Assembly: GCA_002307185.1 (NCBI GenBank)
Contig: DBTT01000020.1
Location: 1 to 64,000, forward strand
Reading direction: 5' to 3'
DNA from: Bacteroidales bacterium UBA1309
GTDB lineage: Bacteria > Bacteroidota > Bacteroidia > Bacteroidales > Dysgonomonadaceae
Length of the DNA: 64,000 bases
This document shows, piece after piece, positions 1 through 7,617 of the stretch (position 1 is the stretch's first letter; the number at the start of each line of letters is the position of its first letter). The notes below the pieces were generated by a model. The model was given only the letters and a program-made list of their open reading frames with translations. It was not told the origin of the DNA and made no database searches. The position numbers were made by a program, and so were the translations under genes.

Positions 1-585
1 AGACAAATACGCTTGTTTGGAATTGTATTTGTCTGTGTATGCACTGGAATTGTAGGATATGCCCTTTGGAAATCATACAGTTTTGCAGAAAAACAACGTG
101 AAAAGATATATGTCCTTGATGGAGGCAAATCTCTTATGCTGGCACTTTCACAGGACTTATCGCAGAACCGCCCGGTAGAAGCCAGGGAACACGTAAAGCG
201 TTTCCATGAACTCTTCTTTACCCTTTCGCCGGATAAGAACGCTATTGAATCGAATATTCAACGTTCATTTTTTCTGGCAGATAAAAGTGCATTCAACTAT
301 TATAAGGACTTATCCGAGAAGGGGTACTATAACCGAATTATTTCCGGGAATATCAATCAAACGGTTCAAGTGGACAGTGTGGTTTGCAACTTCGATCGAT
401 ACCCGTATCAAGTGGCGACATACGCCAGGCAAATGATTGTCAGGGAGAGTAGTGTTACCGAAAGAAGCCTCGTTACCCGGTGCCGGTTGTTGAACTCTGT
501 CAGGAGCGATAATAACCCGCATGGCTTTACTATTGAAGCTTTCGAAATCACGGAAAACAAGGATTTACAGGTATTTAAACGGTAA
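1..585 (+). CDS. traK: Conjugative transfer protein TraK (5' end missing)
   Basis: This is a VirB8-like inner-membrane component of the CTnDOT-type conjugation machine. The open frame runs into the window from upstream: the codons at 1-12 read R-Q-I-R before the first apparent start, a TTG at 13. The true start is therefore outside the window and about 15-20 residues are missing compared with the usual length of about 207. A hydrophobic segment (GIVFVCVCTGIVGYALW) is followed by a periplasmic domain containing YYNRIISGNINQ. Three bases separate it from traL, and it opens the visible traK-L-M-N-O-Q run. The family call rests on sequence similarity and gene order. Confidence 0.9.
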   Translation, partial: RQIRLFGIVFVCVCTGIVGYALWKSYSFAEKQREKIYVLDGGKSLMLALSQDLSQNRPVEAREHVKRFHELFFTLSPDKNAIESNIQRSFFLADKSAFNYYKDLSEKGYYNRIISGNINQTVQVDSVVCNFDRYPYQVATYARQMIVRESSVTERSLVTRCRLLNSVRSDNNPHGFTIEAFEITENKDLQVFKR

Positions 586-588
586 GCT

Positions 589-879
589 ATGGTCAAGAAA
601 ACATTCACGAATCTTAGAGGCTCGTTGGATCATAAGCTCCGCCATGCTTGTGAAAGGTTGTCAAAAGATACCCGAATTGTCATTATTGTGATTTTCATTA
701 CCGGGGGTAGTATCCTCTCGATTTACTGGACGATTTCGTCCATATACAATATGGGTAAAAAGAGTGCCGAAAAAGATTTTATGGAGATTAAGCATATTGA
801 ACGCTTGAAACTTCAACGCAAAGACAATATTAACCAGTATCAATTAAAAGAATATGGAACAAAATCAGAATTTGAATAA
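589..879 (+). CDS. traL: Conjugative transfer protein TraL
   Basis: A small protein of 96 residues with one central transmembrane segment (about residues 31-52, IVIIVIFITGGSILSIYW) between a basic N-terminal region and a charged C-terminal tail rich in K, E and R. Size, topology and position between traK and traM fit TraL of Bacteroidota conjugative transposons, a membrane protein of unknown biochemical role. The ATG lies three bases after the traK stop, and the gene's end overlaps the traM start by 26 bases, so translational coupling is likely. The name relies more on synteny than on motifs. Confidence 0.85.
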   Translation: MVKKTFTNLRGSLDHKLRHACERLSKDTRIVIIVIFITGGSILSIYWTISSIYNMGKKSAEKDFMEIKHIERLKLQRKDNINQYQLKEYGTKSEFE

Positions 880-2182
880 ACGTGAAGAGAAGGAAAAGAG
901 ACCGCTTTCCCCTCAGGAGATGCAAAAGCGGAGGAAGCTTATCATTTTTCCATTGATGGGAATTGCATTTGCCGGCTGTATGTGGTTGATATTTGCACCT
1001 TCACCGAATAATGAAGTGAAACCGAATGAGATAAGTGGTTTCAATGCGGATATACCCTTACCCCAAAAAGACGGTATTATCAGAGATAAAAAAACGGCTT
1101 ATGAACAAGAACAAATGCAAAACAAGCAGAATGAACGAATGCGCTCTCTGCAAGATTTTGGCTTTATCTTGGACGATGAAAGTAAAACGTTGGATAATCC
1201 AAGCATGAATCCGGATTTGTCGAATAAGCAACCGCTCACTGTCGCTCGAAATTATTCGGGCGGTTCTTCGCCTCGAAATTCTTATGTCCAGTCTTCAGCT
1301 TATGCGTATCAGGGCATAAACCGTCAGTTGGGGAGTTTTTATGAAACGCCCAAAGAGGATAAAGAGAAAGAGGTACTTACCCGAAAAATCGAAGAACTGG
1401 AAAACAGGCTATACGAAAAAGAAAACAAGGGCACAAATACAGCAGATGAACAATTGGCTCTACTAGAAAAGTCTTATCAACTGGCTGCAAAATACATGAA
1501 CAACGGCCAGACCCAAGAAAAAACAATAAAACAGATCACTCCGAGCGTACCCGTGCAGGGAAAGGTTCAGACTTTACCCGTAAAAGCTGTTACAGAAACA
1601 ACCGTATCGGGGCTGCAAACATCTATGACCGATAAGGAATTTATTACAGCATACAGCCAGCCACGAAATCTCGGATTTAATACGGCAGTGGGGAGTGGAT
1701 TGTCCATGGGAAAAAATACCATTCTTGCCTGTATTCATGAAAACCAATCTGTAATGGACGGGCAGAGTGTGCGGCTTCGCCTGTTAGAGCCATTGCAAGC
1801 CGGAAATATCATTGTGCCAAAAAATACACTTTTGTCTGGGAATGCAAGGGTTCAAGGCGAGCGAATGGATATTTCTATTTCTTCGATGGAGTATAATGGC
1901 AATATCATTCCGGTAGAATTGGCGGTATATGATTCGGACGGACAAAAGGGCATATCTGTTCCATCTTCATTGGAAATGCAAGCCCTGAACGAAGGCATGG
2001 CGAACATCGGTGCGGGACTTGGCTCAAGTTTTACTGTCAATCAAAATGCCGGGGCTGCCATTGTTTCTGATCTTACAAGGGGGATATTGCAAGGTGGATC
2101 GCAATACCTGTCGAAAAAATTCAGGACGGTAAAAGTAAACTTGAAAGCCAATTATCAGGTAATGCTATATTCCAACCAATGA
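854..2182 (+). CDS. traM: Conjugative transfer protein TraM (VirB10-like)
   Basis: 442 residues. A charged N-terminus is followed by a single membrane anchor (about residues 28-48, LIIFPLMGIAFAGCMWLIF), a long low-complexity periplasmic linker rich in Q, K, N and E with a coiled-coil-like stretch, and a compact C-terminal domain ending in NLKANYQVMLYSNQ. This matches the conjugative transposon TraM family, the VirB10-like channel scaffold spanning the envelope. It overlaps traL by 26 bases. The length is normal for the family and no disruption is seen. Confidence 0.92.
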   Translation: MEQNQNLNKREEKEKRPLSPQEMQKRRKLIIFPLMGIAFAGCMWLIFAPSPNNEVKPNEISGFNADIPLPQKDGIIRDKKTAYEQEQMQNKQNERMRSLQDFGFILDDESKTLDNPSMNPDLSNKQPLTVARNYSGGSSPRNSYVQSSAYAYQGINRQLGSFYETPKEDKEKEVLTRKIEELENRLYEKENKGTNTADEQLALLEKSYQLAAKYMNNGQTQEKTIKQITPSVPVQGKVQTLPVKAVTETTVSGLQTSMTDKEFITAYSQPRNLGFNTAVGSGLSMGKNTILACIHENQSVMDGQSVRLRLLEPLQAGNIIVPKNTLLSGNARVQGERMDISISSMEYNGNIIPVELAVYDSDGQKGISVPSSLEMQALNEGMANIGAGLGSSFTVNQNAGAAIVSDLTRGILQGGSQYLSKKFRTVKVNLKANYQVMLYSNQ

Positions 2183-2260
2183 CAATCACTAAAAAATCAA
2201 TTACTAATCAGCCGGGAAGTAGCTATCGATCTGCCAACGGCAACTAATAATCAATTTATA

Positions 2261-3169
2261 ATGAAAAAGATAATTATCATGTTCGCCTTGATTTTCTGTG
2301 TAGTAACGATCAAAGCACAAAGCAACGATTTGTTTCAGGGTATCACCCAAAAGCTTCCCTATGGGCAGATGGTTACGCCTTATGGGGTTCAGGTAACATT
2401 TGCCAAAACAGTACATATCATTTTCCCTTCGGCTGTGAAATATGTGGATTTGGGTTCCAACCACATTATCGCAGGAAAAGCGGACGGAGCGGAAAATGTG
2501 ATCCGTGTCAAAGCTTCGACTGAAGGTTTTCCGGATGAAACCAATTTTTCAGTTATCTGTGAGGATGGCAGTTTTTATTCATTCAACGCCAAATATGCCA
2601 AAGAGCCGGAAATGCTAAACATCGAAATGAAAGATTTCCTTGAAAATGAAAGCATAACCGATTACTCCCAAACCCGGATGAACATTTATTTTCGGGAACT
2701 GGGAAACGAATCGCCTTTGCTGGTGAAGTTGATAATGCAGTCCATCTACAAAAACAATGACCGGGAGATACGGCATTTGGGATGCAAGCGTTTCGGGATA
2801 CAGTTCTTAGTCAAGGGGATTTATGTGCATAACGGAATGTTCTATTTCCATACGCAGGTAAAGAACTCTTCCAACATACCGTTTGATACTGACTTCATCA
2901 AGTTTAAGATTGTCGATAAACAAGTGGCAAAACGTACCGCCATTCAGGAATCGGTTTTATATCCTGTCCGTAGTTTTAACGAAGTGATTACCATAGGTGG
3001 AAAATCCATCGTTCGCACGGTCTATACCTTGCCGAAGTTTACTATCCCGGATGATAAAATACTGGTGGTAGAGCTGGCCGAAAAGAACGGTGGCCGTCAC
3101 CAAAATATCCGTATCGAAAGTTCGGATATTGTGAACGCCAGAGTGATTAACGAACTTAAAATCAAATAA
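2261..3169 (+). CDS. traN: Conjugative transfer protein TraN (DUF4138, VirB9-like)
   Basis: 302 residues with an N-terminal signal peptide (MKKIIIMFALIFCVVTIKAQ) and a beta-rich secreted body; the segment KYVDLGSNHIIAGKADGAENV is typical of the TraN/DUF4138 family. In this class of conjugation machine TraN is thought to play the role of VirB9 in the outer-membrane core complex with TraM and TraO. It follows traM after 78 non-coding bases and is followed by traO after a single base. Its length is normal. Confidence 0.92.
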   Translation: MKKIIIMFALIFCVVTIKAQSNDLFQGITQKLPYGQMVTPYGVQVTFAKTVHIIFPSAVKYVDLGSNHIIAGKADGAENVIRVKASTEGFPDETNFSVICEDGSFYSFNAKYAKEPEMLNIEMKDFLENESITDYSQTRMNIYFRELGNESPLLVKLIMQSIYKNNDREIRHLGCKRFGIQFLVKGIYVHNGMFYFHTQVKNSSNIPFDTDFIKFKIVDKQVAKRTAIQESVLYPVRSFNEVITIGGKSIVRTVYTLPKFTIPDDKILVVELAEKNGGRHQNIRIESSDIVNARVINELKIK

Positions 3170-3170
3170 G

Positions 3171-3821
3171 ATGAAAATTTCGAGTAAGAGAGAGCAGAAG
3201 CAAAACTTGTTTTGTGTTCTGCCGAATGGGAGAAATTTATACAAAAAGTTAATCTGTGTTATAGCAGTGTTGTGTTTGTGCCAGACTTTTAACCTGGCAC
3301 ACGCACAACGTTACCTGCCCGGACAAAAAGGAATCCAACTTACGGGCGGGATGGCAGACGGCTTTAAGAAGCTCGGCAAACCAGAATCAGCGTATTATTT
3401 CGGTGCTGCGCTGGCCACTTATACCAAAAATGGAAACCGTTGGATCGTCGGTGCGGAATACTTCAATAAGGAGTATGAATATAAGGATGTAACCGTACCT
3501 GTAAGCCAGTTTACAGGCGAAGGCGGGTATTATATCAAAATCCTTTCCGACCGTCGGAAAACGTTCTTTTTGTCCTTCGGGTTGTCAGCTCTTGCCGGAT
3601 ACGAAACAAGCAACTGGGGTGATAAGGAACTATACGATGGCTCTACACTCACAAACAAAGATACTTTTGTTTATGGCGGGGTTGCTACGCTGGAACTGGA
3701 AACTTACCTAACGGACAGAGTGGTTTTCCTTATCAATGCCCGTGAACGGATGCTGTTCGGTTCTTCCATCGGGAAGTTCCATACACAGTTCGGGGTCGGT
3801 TTTAAATTCATAATAAATTAG
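3171..3821 (+). CDS. traO: Conjugative transfer protein TraO
   Basis: 216 residues. The N-terminus is unusually long and basic before a hydrophobic signal segment (LICVIAVLCLCQTFNLAHAQ). The mature part starts RYLPGQKGIQLTGGMADG and is a repeated amphipathic beta-strand protein resembling an outer-membrane barrel, as in the TraO family. No ATG is available closer to the signal segment, so the ATG at 3171 is kept, one base after the traN stop. The product probably sits in the outer membrane with TraN. The end lies six bases before traQ. Confidence 0.9.
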   Translation: MKISSKREQKQNLFCVLPNGRNLYKKLICVIAVLCLCQTFNLAHAQRYLPGQKGIQLTGGMADGFKKLGKPESAYYFGAALATYTKNGNRWIVGAEYFNKEYEYKDVTVPVSQFTGEGGYYIKILSDRRKTFFLSFGLSALAGYETSNWGDKELYDGSTLTNKDTFVYGGVATLELETYLTDRVVFLINARERMLFGSSIGKFHTQFGVGFKFIIN

Positions 3822-3827
3822 TGCGAT

Positions 3828-4271
3828 ATGAAAAAGATAATCAGAAACATATTAATGTGGGTGTACTTGCTGGGAGCAATGCTGCTGGTGTTTTCTTGTG
3901 ATGACAAGCTGGATATTCAGCAGGTTTACCCGTTCACTGTTACGACTATGCCCGTGCAGAAAAGCATCGTGATGGGCGAAACAGCGGAAATACGCTTCCA
4001 ACTTCACAGGGAAGGTATTTACGAAGAAACAAAATACTTCATCAGGTATTTTCAACCGGATGGCAAAGGAATATTGCGGATGGCGGACGGAACGGTTTTC
4101 CTGCCGAACGATTTGTACCCGCTTTCGGGCGAAAGATTCCGACTGTACTATACTTCTGCTTCCACCGACCAACAACAAATTGACGTATATATTGAAGATA
4201 GTTTCGGGCAAGTAGTACAGCTAACGTTTGCCTTTAATAACGAGAATGAGAAAGAAGAGCCAAAGGAATAA
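3828..4271 (+). CDS. traQ: TraQ-like lipoprotein (DUF3872)
   Basis: 147 residues. The lipoprotein signal MKKIIRNILMWVYLLGAMLLVFSC puts a lipidated cysteine near residue 24, and a small beta-rich domain follows. The family is DUF3872, called TraQ in CTnDOT, and is found at the end of the transfer operon. In the reference order a primase gene, traP, lies between traO and traQ. Here traQ follows traO after six bases, so traP is absent at this position. A terminator hairpin begins about 20 bases after the stop and marks the end of the transfer operon. Confidence 0.88.
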   Translation: MKKIIRNILMWVYLLGAMLLVFSCDDKLDIQQVYPFTVTTMPVQKSIVMGETAEIRFQLHREGIYEETKYFIRYFQPDGKGILRMADGTVFLPNDLYPLSGERFRLYYTSASTDQQQIDVYIEDSFGQVVQLTFAFNNENEKEEPKE

Positions 4272-4292
4272 CGGGCTTTAGGTAACTTGTTG

Positions 4293-4331
4293 AAAAACAC
4301 TTGATAAAAATTGCTTGTCAGGTGTTTTTTT
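4293..4331 (+). terminator. Rho-independent terminator of the tra operon
   Basis: The arms 4293-4304 (AAAAACACTTGA) and 4318-4329 (TCAGGTGTTTTT) pair with one G-U wobble around a 13-base loop and run into seven T residues. It directly follows traQ and separates the transfer operon from the nuclease cargo. Confidence 0.85.
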
Positions 4332-4345
4332 ATGGGTATTTTTGC
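4315..4345 (+). promoter_or_regulatory. Bacteroidota-type promoter of the HNH-PIN operon
   Basis: TTG at 4315-4317 and TATTTTTGC at 4337-4345 are separated by 19 bases, matching the Bacteroidota -33/-7 consensus (TTTG, then TAnnTTTGC). It overlaps the right arm of the tra terminator. The following ATG at 4360 is about 15 bases downstream and has an A-rich leader. This rules out the in-frame TTG at 4315 as the start of the next gene. Confidence 0.8.
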
Positions 4346-4359
4346 AAAAAACAAATGAT

Positions 4360-5250
4360 ATGAAAAAGAGAAATAAGACTAAGAGGAAAAGGAGAATATT
4401 TAATAAATATCATAGTGTAAACCGAAGTAAGAAGAAAAAAGTAAGACGAAAATATAGCTATAAACCAATATCAAGAAAAAGAAAAATAGACGAGCAGCCT
4501 ACGAATGATTTTATTAAAGCTAAATTGACCGTAGCAAAAAGAGGACATCAAAAAAGTCAACTATGCTACAATTGTCGAAAGGAATTTGATACAAAAGACA
4601 TTACAAAAGAACATATTCCTGCAAAAAATTTATTTGAAGGATATGATGAAAAATATAAAGTAAATCGTATCACCGTTCCTGCTTGTTCTGAATGTAATGG
4701 CAAATACAGTCCGACAGATGAAGAATTTCGTAATATGATTGGTGTAATTGCAAAACGAAAAGAAAATCAAAAAATCACAGAGAAAGCAGTTAAATCTATT
4801 TTGAGAAAAGAATCAGGGAAACAGCGACTATCTATAAATGATTTAGGGAAAATAAGCGGTGTATCATTTGGTCAAACCCCTATAGAAGACTTCCATAAGA
4901 AAAATTTTAAAGGTTTATTTTATCATCAATATGGAACTGTCCTGCCTGATAATTACGAATTATTTGTAAATATTAACGAAAACGATTGGTCGGATATTAC
5001 TTTAGGTATATTAGGGTATTTAAAAGATTTATTTACTTGGAAACATTCAGGGCATCCTGACATTTTATCATATGTAATTCAGCCATTTAGGATAGGGATA
5101 TCTAATCCGACAAAAAAAGATTTAGCCCCTCAAAAAGATGAAAATATTTTTGTTGGATACTTGGACTATAATAAAGAACACGCTGCACTGGTTCTTGCTG
5201 TTATGAAAGAATATCTTGAGGAGATAAAAAATAAAAAAGCAAGCAAATGA
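4360..5250 (+). CDS. HNH-type nuclease with polybasic N-terminus
   Basis: 296 residues from the ATG at 4360, chosen because a promoter ends just before it. The first 45 or so residues are extremely basic (runs of K and R), suggesting nucleic-acid binding. A zinc-finger-like HNH core follows: CxxC at about 69-72, the motif EHIP (His about 85), and a second CxxC at about 109-112 followed by Asn (CSECNGKYS). This pattern fits the CxxC/EHxP variant of the HNH superfamily. The remaining half has no motif I recognise. It overlaps the next gene by four bases (ATGA). Nuclease activity and a defence role are inferred, not shown. Confidence 0.7.
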   Translation: MKKRNKTKRKRRIFNKYHSVNRSKKKKVRRKYSYKPISRKRKIDEQPTNDFIKAKLTVAKRGHQKSQLCYNCRKEFDTKDITKEHIPAKNLFEGYDEKYKVNRITVPACSECNGKYSPTDEEFRNMIGVIAKRKENQKITEKAVKSILRKESGKQRLSINDLGKISGVSFGQTPIEDFHKKNFKGLFYHQYGTVLPDNYELFVNINENDWSDITLGILGYLKDLFTWKHSGHPDILSYVIQPFRIGISNPTKKDLAPQKDENIFVGYLDYNKEHAALVLAVMKEYLEEIKNKKASK

Positions 5251-6293
5251 AACATCTTTTTATAGACACAAGTTTTTTTGAAGAAAACAATTTTTTCAAA
5301 GGTAAATTAGCCCGATTATATCAATATGTAAAGGACGGATATATTAAGCTATATACTAATGAAATAGTGATTAAAGAAGTCAAAAGCCGAATTTCAAAGA
5401 AAATGACTGTGGCGAAAAGTAATTGCACCAAACTTTTCAACAGCCCTGATTCTTATATTTTAGGGAATACATCACATTCAGATACTATCAGAAAATTAAA
5501 AGACAAAGATTATTTCAAGAAAGAAACAAAAAGGCTCTGCTCCAACTTTGATAAAATAATCATTGAAACTCCATTCATAATCATTCCTTATGATGATATT
5601 GATTTTGCTAAAATAATTGCCGATTATTTTTTGGAAAATCCACCATTTAAGGAAGGAGACAAGAAAAGTGAATTTCCTGATGCTTTTATTATTTCTTCAA
5701 TAGAGAAATACTGTGAAAAGAATAAAATTAAAATAACAGCCATAAGTAATGACAGTGATTGGCTGTGTTATAAACCAGTAAATTTTAAAACATCAAATAA
5801 TATAGATTCGATATTCGAAGACATTGTAAAAGAGAAACAAAAAGACGATGCTATTGGTTTTATTACCAATTTGATTAAAACAAACGAAACCGAAATTTTA
5901 TCCCAAATAAAGAAATATCTCACTAAGGAGGTATATTTTGAAAACACTGATTATGTTGATTCAGAAATAACAAACTATTCAATACGAGAATTGGAATTAC
6001 TCAATGAAGCAATAACGTATATTGATGATATATCTGCCGAGATAACACTTAGTATTCGTATAGATATGACGGCAGATATTACATATTCTGATTACGAAAA
6101 TGCGGCATGGGATAATGAAGATAAGGTCTATTATTTTCTTGAAGAAGTAACTGCCAACCATGATTTTGATGAATCAGTTGATGTTTTATTGTCTATTGAG
6201 TATGATTTAGAAGATGAATCATTTTACGAATTAGAAATAAAATCGGTCAATAATGATAAACCCATAGAATTAACCATTGACTACTACAATTAA
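5247..6293 (+). CDS. PIN-domain protein with acidic C-terminal domain
   Basis: 348 residues. The N-terminal half reads as a PIN-like nuclease fold: an acidic residue in strand 1 (IDTSFF, Asp7), a central Glu (about 44), SEFPDAFI (Asp about 145) and SNDSDW (Asp about 169-171), giving the expected acidic cluster. The arrangement resembles the DUF4935 branch. The C-terminal 130 residues are strongly acidic and beta-like, with no family I recognise. It is translationally coupled to the HNH gene (ATGA overlap) and shares its promoter. The pair looks like an RNA- or DNA-cleaving module; substrate and role are unknown. Confidence 0.7.
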   Translation: MKHLFIDTSFFEENNFFKGKLARLYQYVKDGYIKLYTNEIVIKEVKSRISKKMTVAKSNCTKLFNSPDSYILGNTSHSDTIRKLKDKDYFKKETKRLCSNFDKIIIETPFIIIPYDDIDFAKIIADYFLENPPFKEGDKKSEFPDAFIISSIEKYCEKNKIKITAISNDSDWLCYKPVNFKTSNNIDSIFEDIVKEKQKDDAIGFITNLIKTNETEILSQIKKYLTKEVYFENTDYVDSEITNYSIRELELLNEAITYIDDISAEITLSIRIDMTADITYSDYENAAWDNEDKVYYFLEEVTANHDFDESVDVLLSIEYDLEDESFYELEIKSVNNDKPIELTIDYYN

Positions 6294-6303
6294 ATTAATT
6301 AAA

Positions 6304-6337
6304 ACAGAATCCACTGTGTGTAAGAAGTGGATTCTGT
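6304..6337. terminator. Bidirectional terminator-like hairpin after the PIN gene
   Basis: A perfect 12-base stem, ACAGAATCCACT (6304-6315) with AGTGGATTCTGT (6326-6337), has a 10-base loop. It sits between convergent genes, 11 bases after the PIN stop. The A/T-rich left flank gives a U-rich tail on the minus strand; the plus-strand tail is weaker. Confidence 0.7.
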
Positions 6338-6375
6338 CCTCTATAAAAATAAAAAGTTTGGAAAGCGGTTTCTTT

Positions 6376-6435
6376 GCTACTTTCTTTTTCAGCACACTTC
6401 ACGAAAGAAAGTAGCGGGCGGGGTTTCCGCCCGCT
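6376..6435. repeat. Two chained palindromes downstream of the small-gene operon
   Basis: GCTACTTTCTTT (6376-6387) pairs perfectly with AAAGAAAGTAGC (6404-6415). This is followed at once by a GC-rich hairpin, AGCGGGCGG (6413-6421) with CCGCCCGCT (6427-6435). The second hairpin resembles the one at 7057-7074. The position after the last minus-strand small gene suggests termination or mRNA stabilisation. Confidence 0.75.
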
Positions 6436-6438
6436 GGT

Positions 6439-6618
6439 TTATAATTCTTCAGATTTATCTATATCACATTCGATGATTACGACTTCCGACTGGTAACTGT
6501 ACAAGTCGTTTTCTTTTGCTGCTGTGATGGCTTTTTCTTCCGTAGAAAAAACGCCAAAGCAAACACGGCTCAACTTTGTTTTGTGTACGTCCGTTTGAAA
6601 TAAAATATATGCTTTCAT
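6439..6618 (-). CDS. Small hypothetical ICE protein
   Basis: 59 residues from the ATG at 6618 (MKAYILFQTDVH). A start eight codons upstream would overlap the preceding gene and is less likely. The sequence predicts a small alpha/beta protein with an acidic tail (DIDKSEEL) and no motif that I recognise. It is the last gene of a minus-strand series with the DUF3873 gene, whose stop is two bases upstream. The position suits the small conserved proteins between the tra genes and ardA in CTnDOT-like elements. Confidence 0.65.
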   Translation of the reverse strand: MKAYILFQTDVHKTKLSRVCFGVFSTEEKAITAAKENDLYSYQSEVVIIECDIDKSEEL

Positions 6619-6620
6619 TA

Positions 6621-6827
6621 TTACTGTTTTTTGCTCAACCATTCATCCCGCCGTTTCCGGCACTCTTCCATCGTTTTGGCTATCGTAGAGAAAAGTTCTC
6701 CATCCGTATGGCGATAGTCGTATTGGTAATATTCCGTTCCCCTGAACGCACCTGCAATAAATGTTACATATTTTTCCTGTCCCGGTTCTTGGGTCGTCGA
6801 TCCTCCGTTTTTATTTAGTGATTCCAT
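6621..6827 (-). CDS. DUF3873 family protein
   Basis: 68 residues: MESLNKNGGSTTQEPGQEKY at the N-terminus, then QYDYRHTDGELFS and EECRKRRDEWL. These are hallmarks of DUF3873, a small protein found almost only in Bacteroidota conjugative elements and of unknown function. It lies between a small hypothetical gene and a small membrane protein gene, with gaps of two and four bases, so the three are probably co-transcribed on the minus strand. Confidence 0.85.
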   Translation of the reverse strand: MESLNKNGGSTTQEPGQEKYVTFIAGAFRGTEYYQYDYRHTDGELFSTIAKTMEECRKRRDEWLSKKQ

Positions 6828-6831
6828 ATTT

Positions 6832-7041
6832 TTACATTAATAAAGTGAATAATAAGACAATGAAAAACGCAGCTATCAAAAGGCTATACAATACGGATAC
6901 GAATAACCGTAGGATAAAGCGGATAACGAAAAATGCTATTATCAATACCGCCCATATACCCGCCGAAGTGGACAGAAAATAAATTACTGAAACCAGCAAC
7001 CCCATCCGGAACAATAACCTGAATAAACTGCTTGTTTTCAT
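6832..7041 (-). CDS. Small membrane protein
   Basis: 69 residues, almost entirely hydrophobic after a short basic start (MKTSSLFRLLFRMG). It predicts two transmembrane helices, about residues 13-38 and 42-68. No family is recognised. It lies in the minus-strand series between ardA and the DUF3873 gene, preceded by a GC-rich hairpin at 7057-7074. The ATG at 7041 is the natural start, just after that hairpin. It may be an accessory membrane factor of the element, but the sequence offers no proof. Confidence 0.6.
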   Translation of the reverse strand: MKTSSLFRLLFRMGLLVSVIYFLSTSAGIWAVLIIAFFVIRFILRLFVSVLYSLLIAAFFIVLLFTLLM

Positions 7042-7056
7042 TGTAATGTGTTTTGT

Positions 7057-7074
7057 GGGCGGGTTTCCCCGCCC
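7057..7074. repeat. GC-rich intercistronic palindrome
   Basis: GGGCGGG (7057-7063) and CCCGCCC (7068-7074) form a stable hairpin between ardA and the membrane-protein gene. A near copy with the same GGGCGG-TTTCC-CGCCC layout occurs at 6413-6435 after the last gene of the series. Confidence 0.7.
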
Positions 7075-7083
7075 GGTGAATAA

Positions 7084-7617
7084 TCAGGAAGCCCGAAAAA
7101 CAAAACTATCTTCAAACCAATAATCACCCATAAATAGGTCACGGGCAAACTTTTCATAATCGAAGTATGTTTTTGCGAACTCCGGCAGTTCGTAGCACTG
7201 TTCTACAATTTCATAGGCGTAATCTTCTTCATCGTTGTATTTTCCCTGAAAATCGTCCCTGAAAGAAGAAATAAGGTCGTTTGCATCTTCGGTTGAAAGG
7301 TCGTGCGAACCGTGATTACGCCACACTAAAAACGCTTCCTGCTCGTCTTCGCTTAAATCGTCCATCGCATCCCGGATGTCGAAAAAGTTATCAGACAACC
7401 AACTTTCACCGATTAAATTTTCCGGTATGTTTTCCCAGTCCTGAAACATATATTCCGGGTCTTCTTCGTCTGCGTGTAACTCCTTACAAGCTTCGTAAAA
7501 CTCGTCTTTGTCCGAAAAGTCGGAAAGGTTAAACCACTTGCCCTCGATTGAGCCATCGTTGTACTTTGCATATGTACCTACATAAATCCTTGCTTCGCTT
7601 AAACTTGTTGCTTCCAT
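7084..7617 (-). CDS. ardA: ArdA-type antirestriction protein
   Basis: 177 residues, very acidic throughout, which fits the DNA-mimic nature of ArdA proteins that inhibit type I restriction enzymes. Diagnostic segments are ARIYVGTYAKYN near the N-terminus, DEEDPEYMFQDWENIP in the middle, and the following ESWLSDNFFD. The length is normal for the family. Its role would be to protect the incoming element from host restriction after transfer. It is transcribed away from the intergenic region at 7618-7986 and is followed by the palindrome at 7057. Confidence 0.93.
   Translation of the reverse strand: MEATSLSEARIYVGTYAKYNDGSIEGKWFNLSDFSDKDEFYEACKELHADEEDPEYMFQDWENIPENLIGESWLSDNFFDIRDAMDDLSEDEQEAFLVWRNHGSHDLSTEDANDLISSFRDDFQGKYNDEEDYAYEIVEQCYELPEFAKTYFDYEKFARDLFMGDYWFEDSFVFRAS

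Noticed and set aside
4315..4359. Longer N-terminus for the HNH gene using the TTG at 4315
   Set aside because: The TTG lies in the terminator stem and forms the -33 box of the promoter at 4315-4345; the ATG at 4360 is downstream of that promoter.
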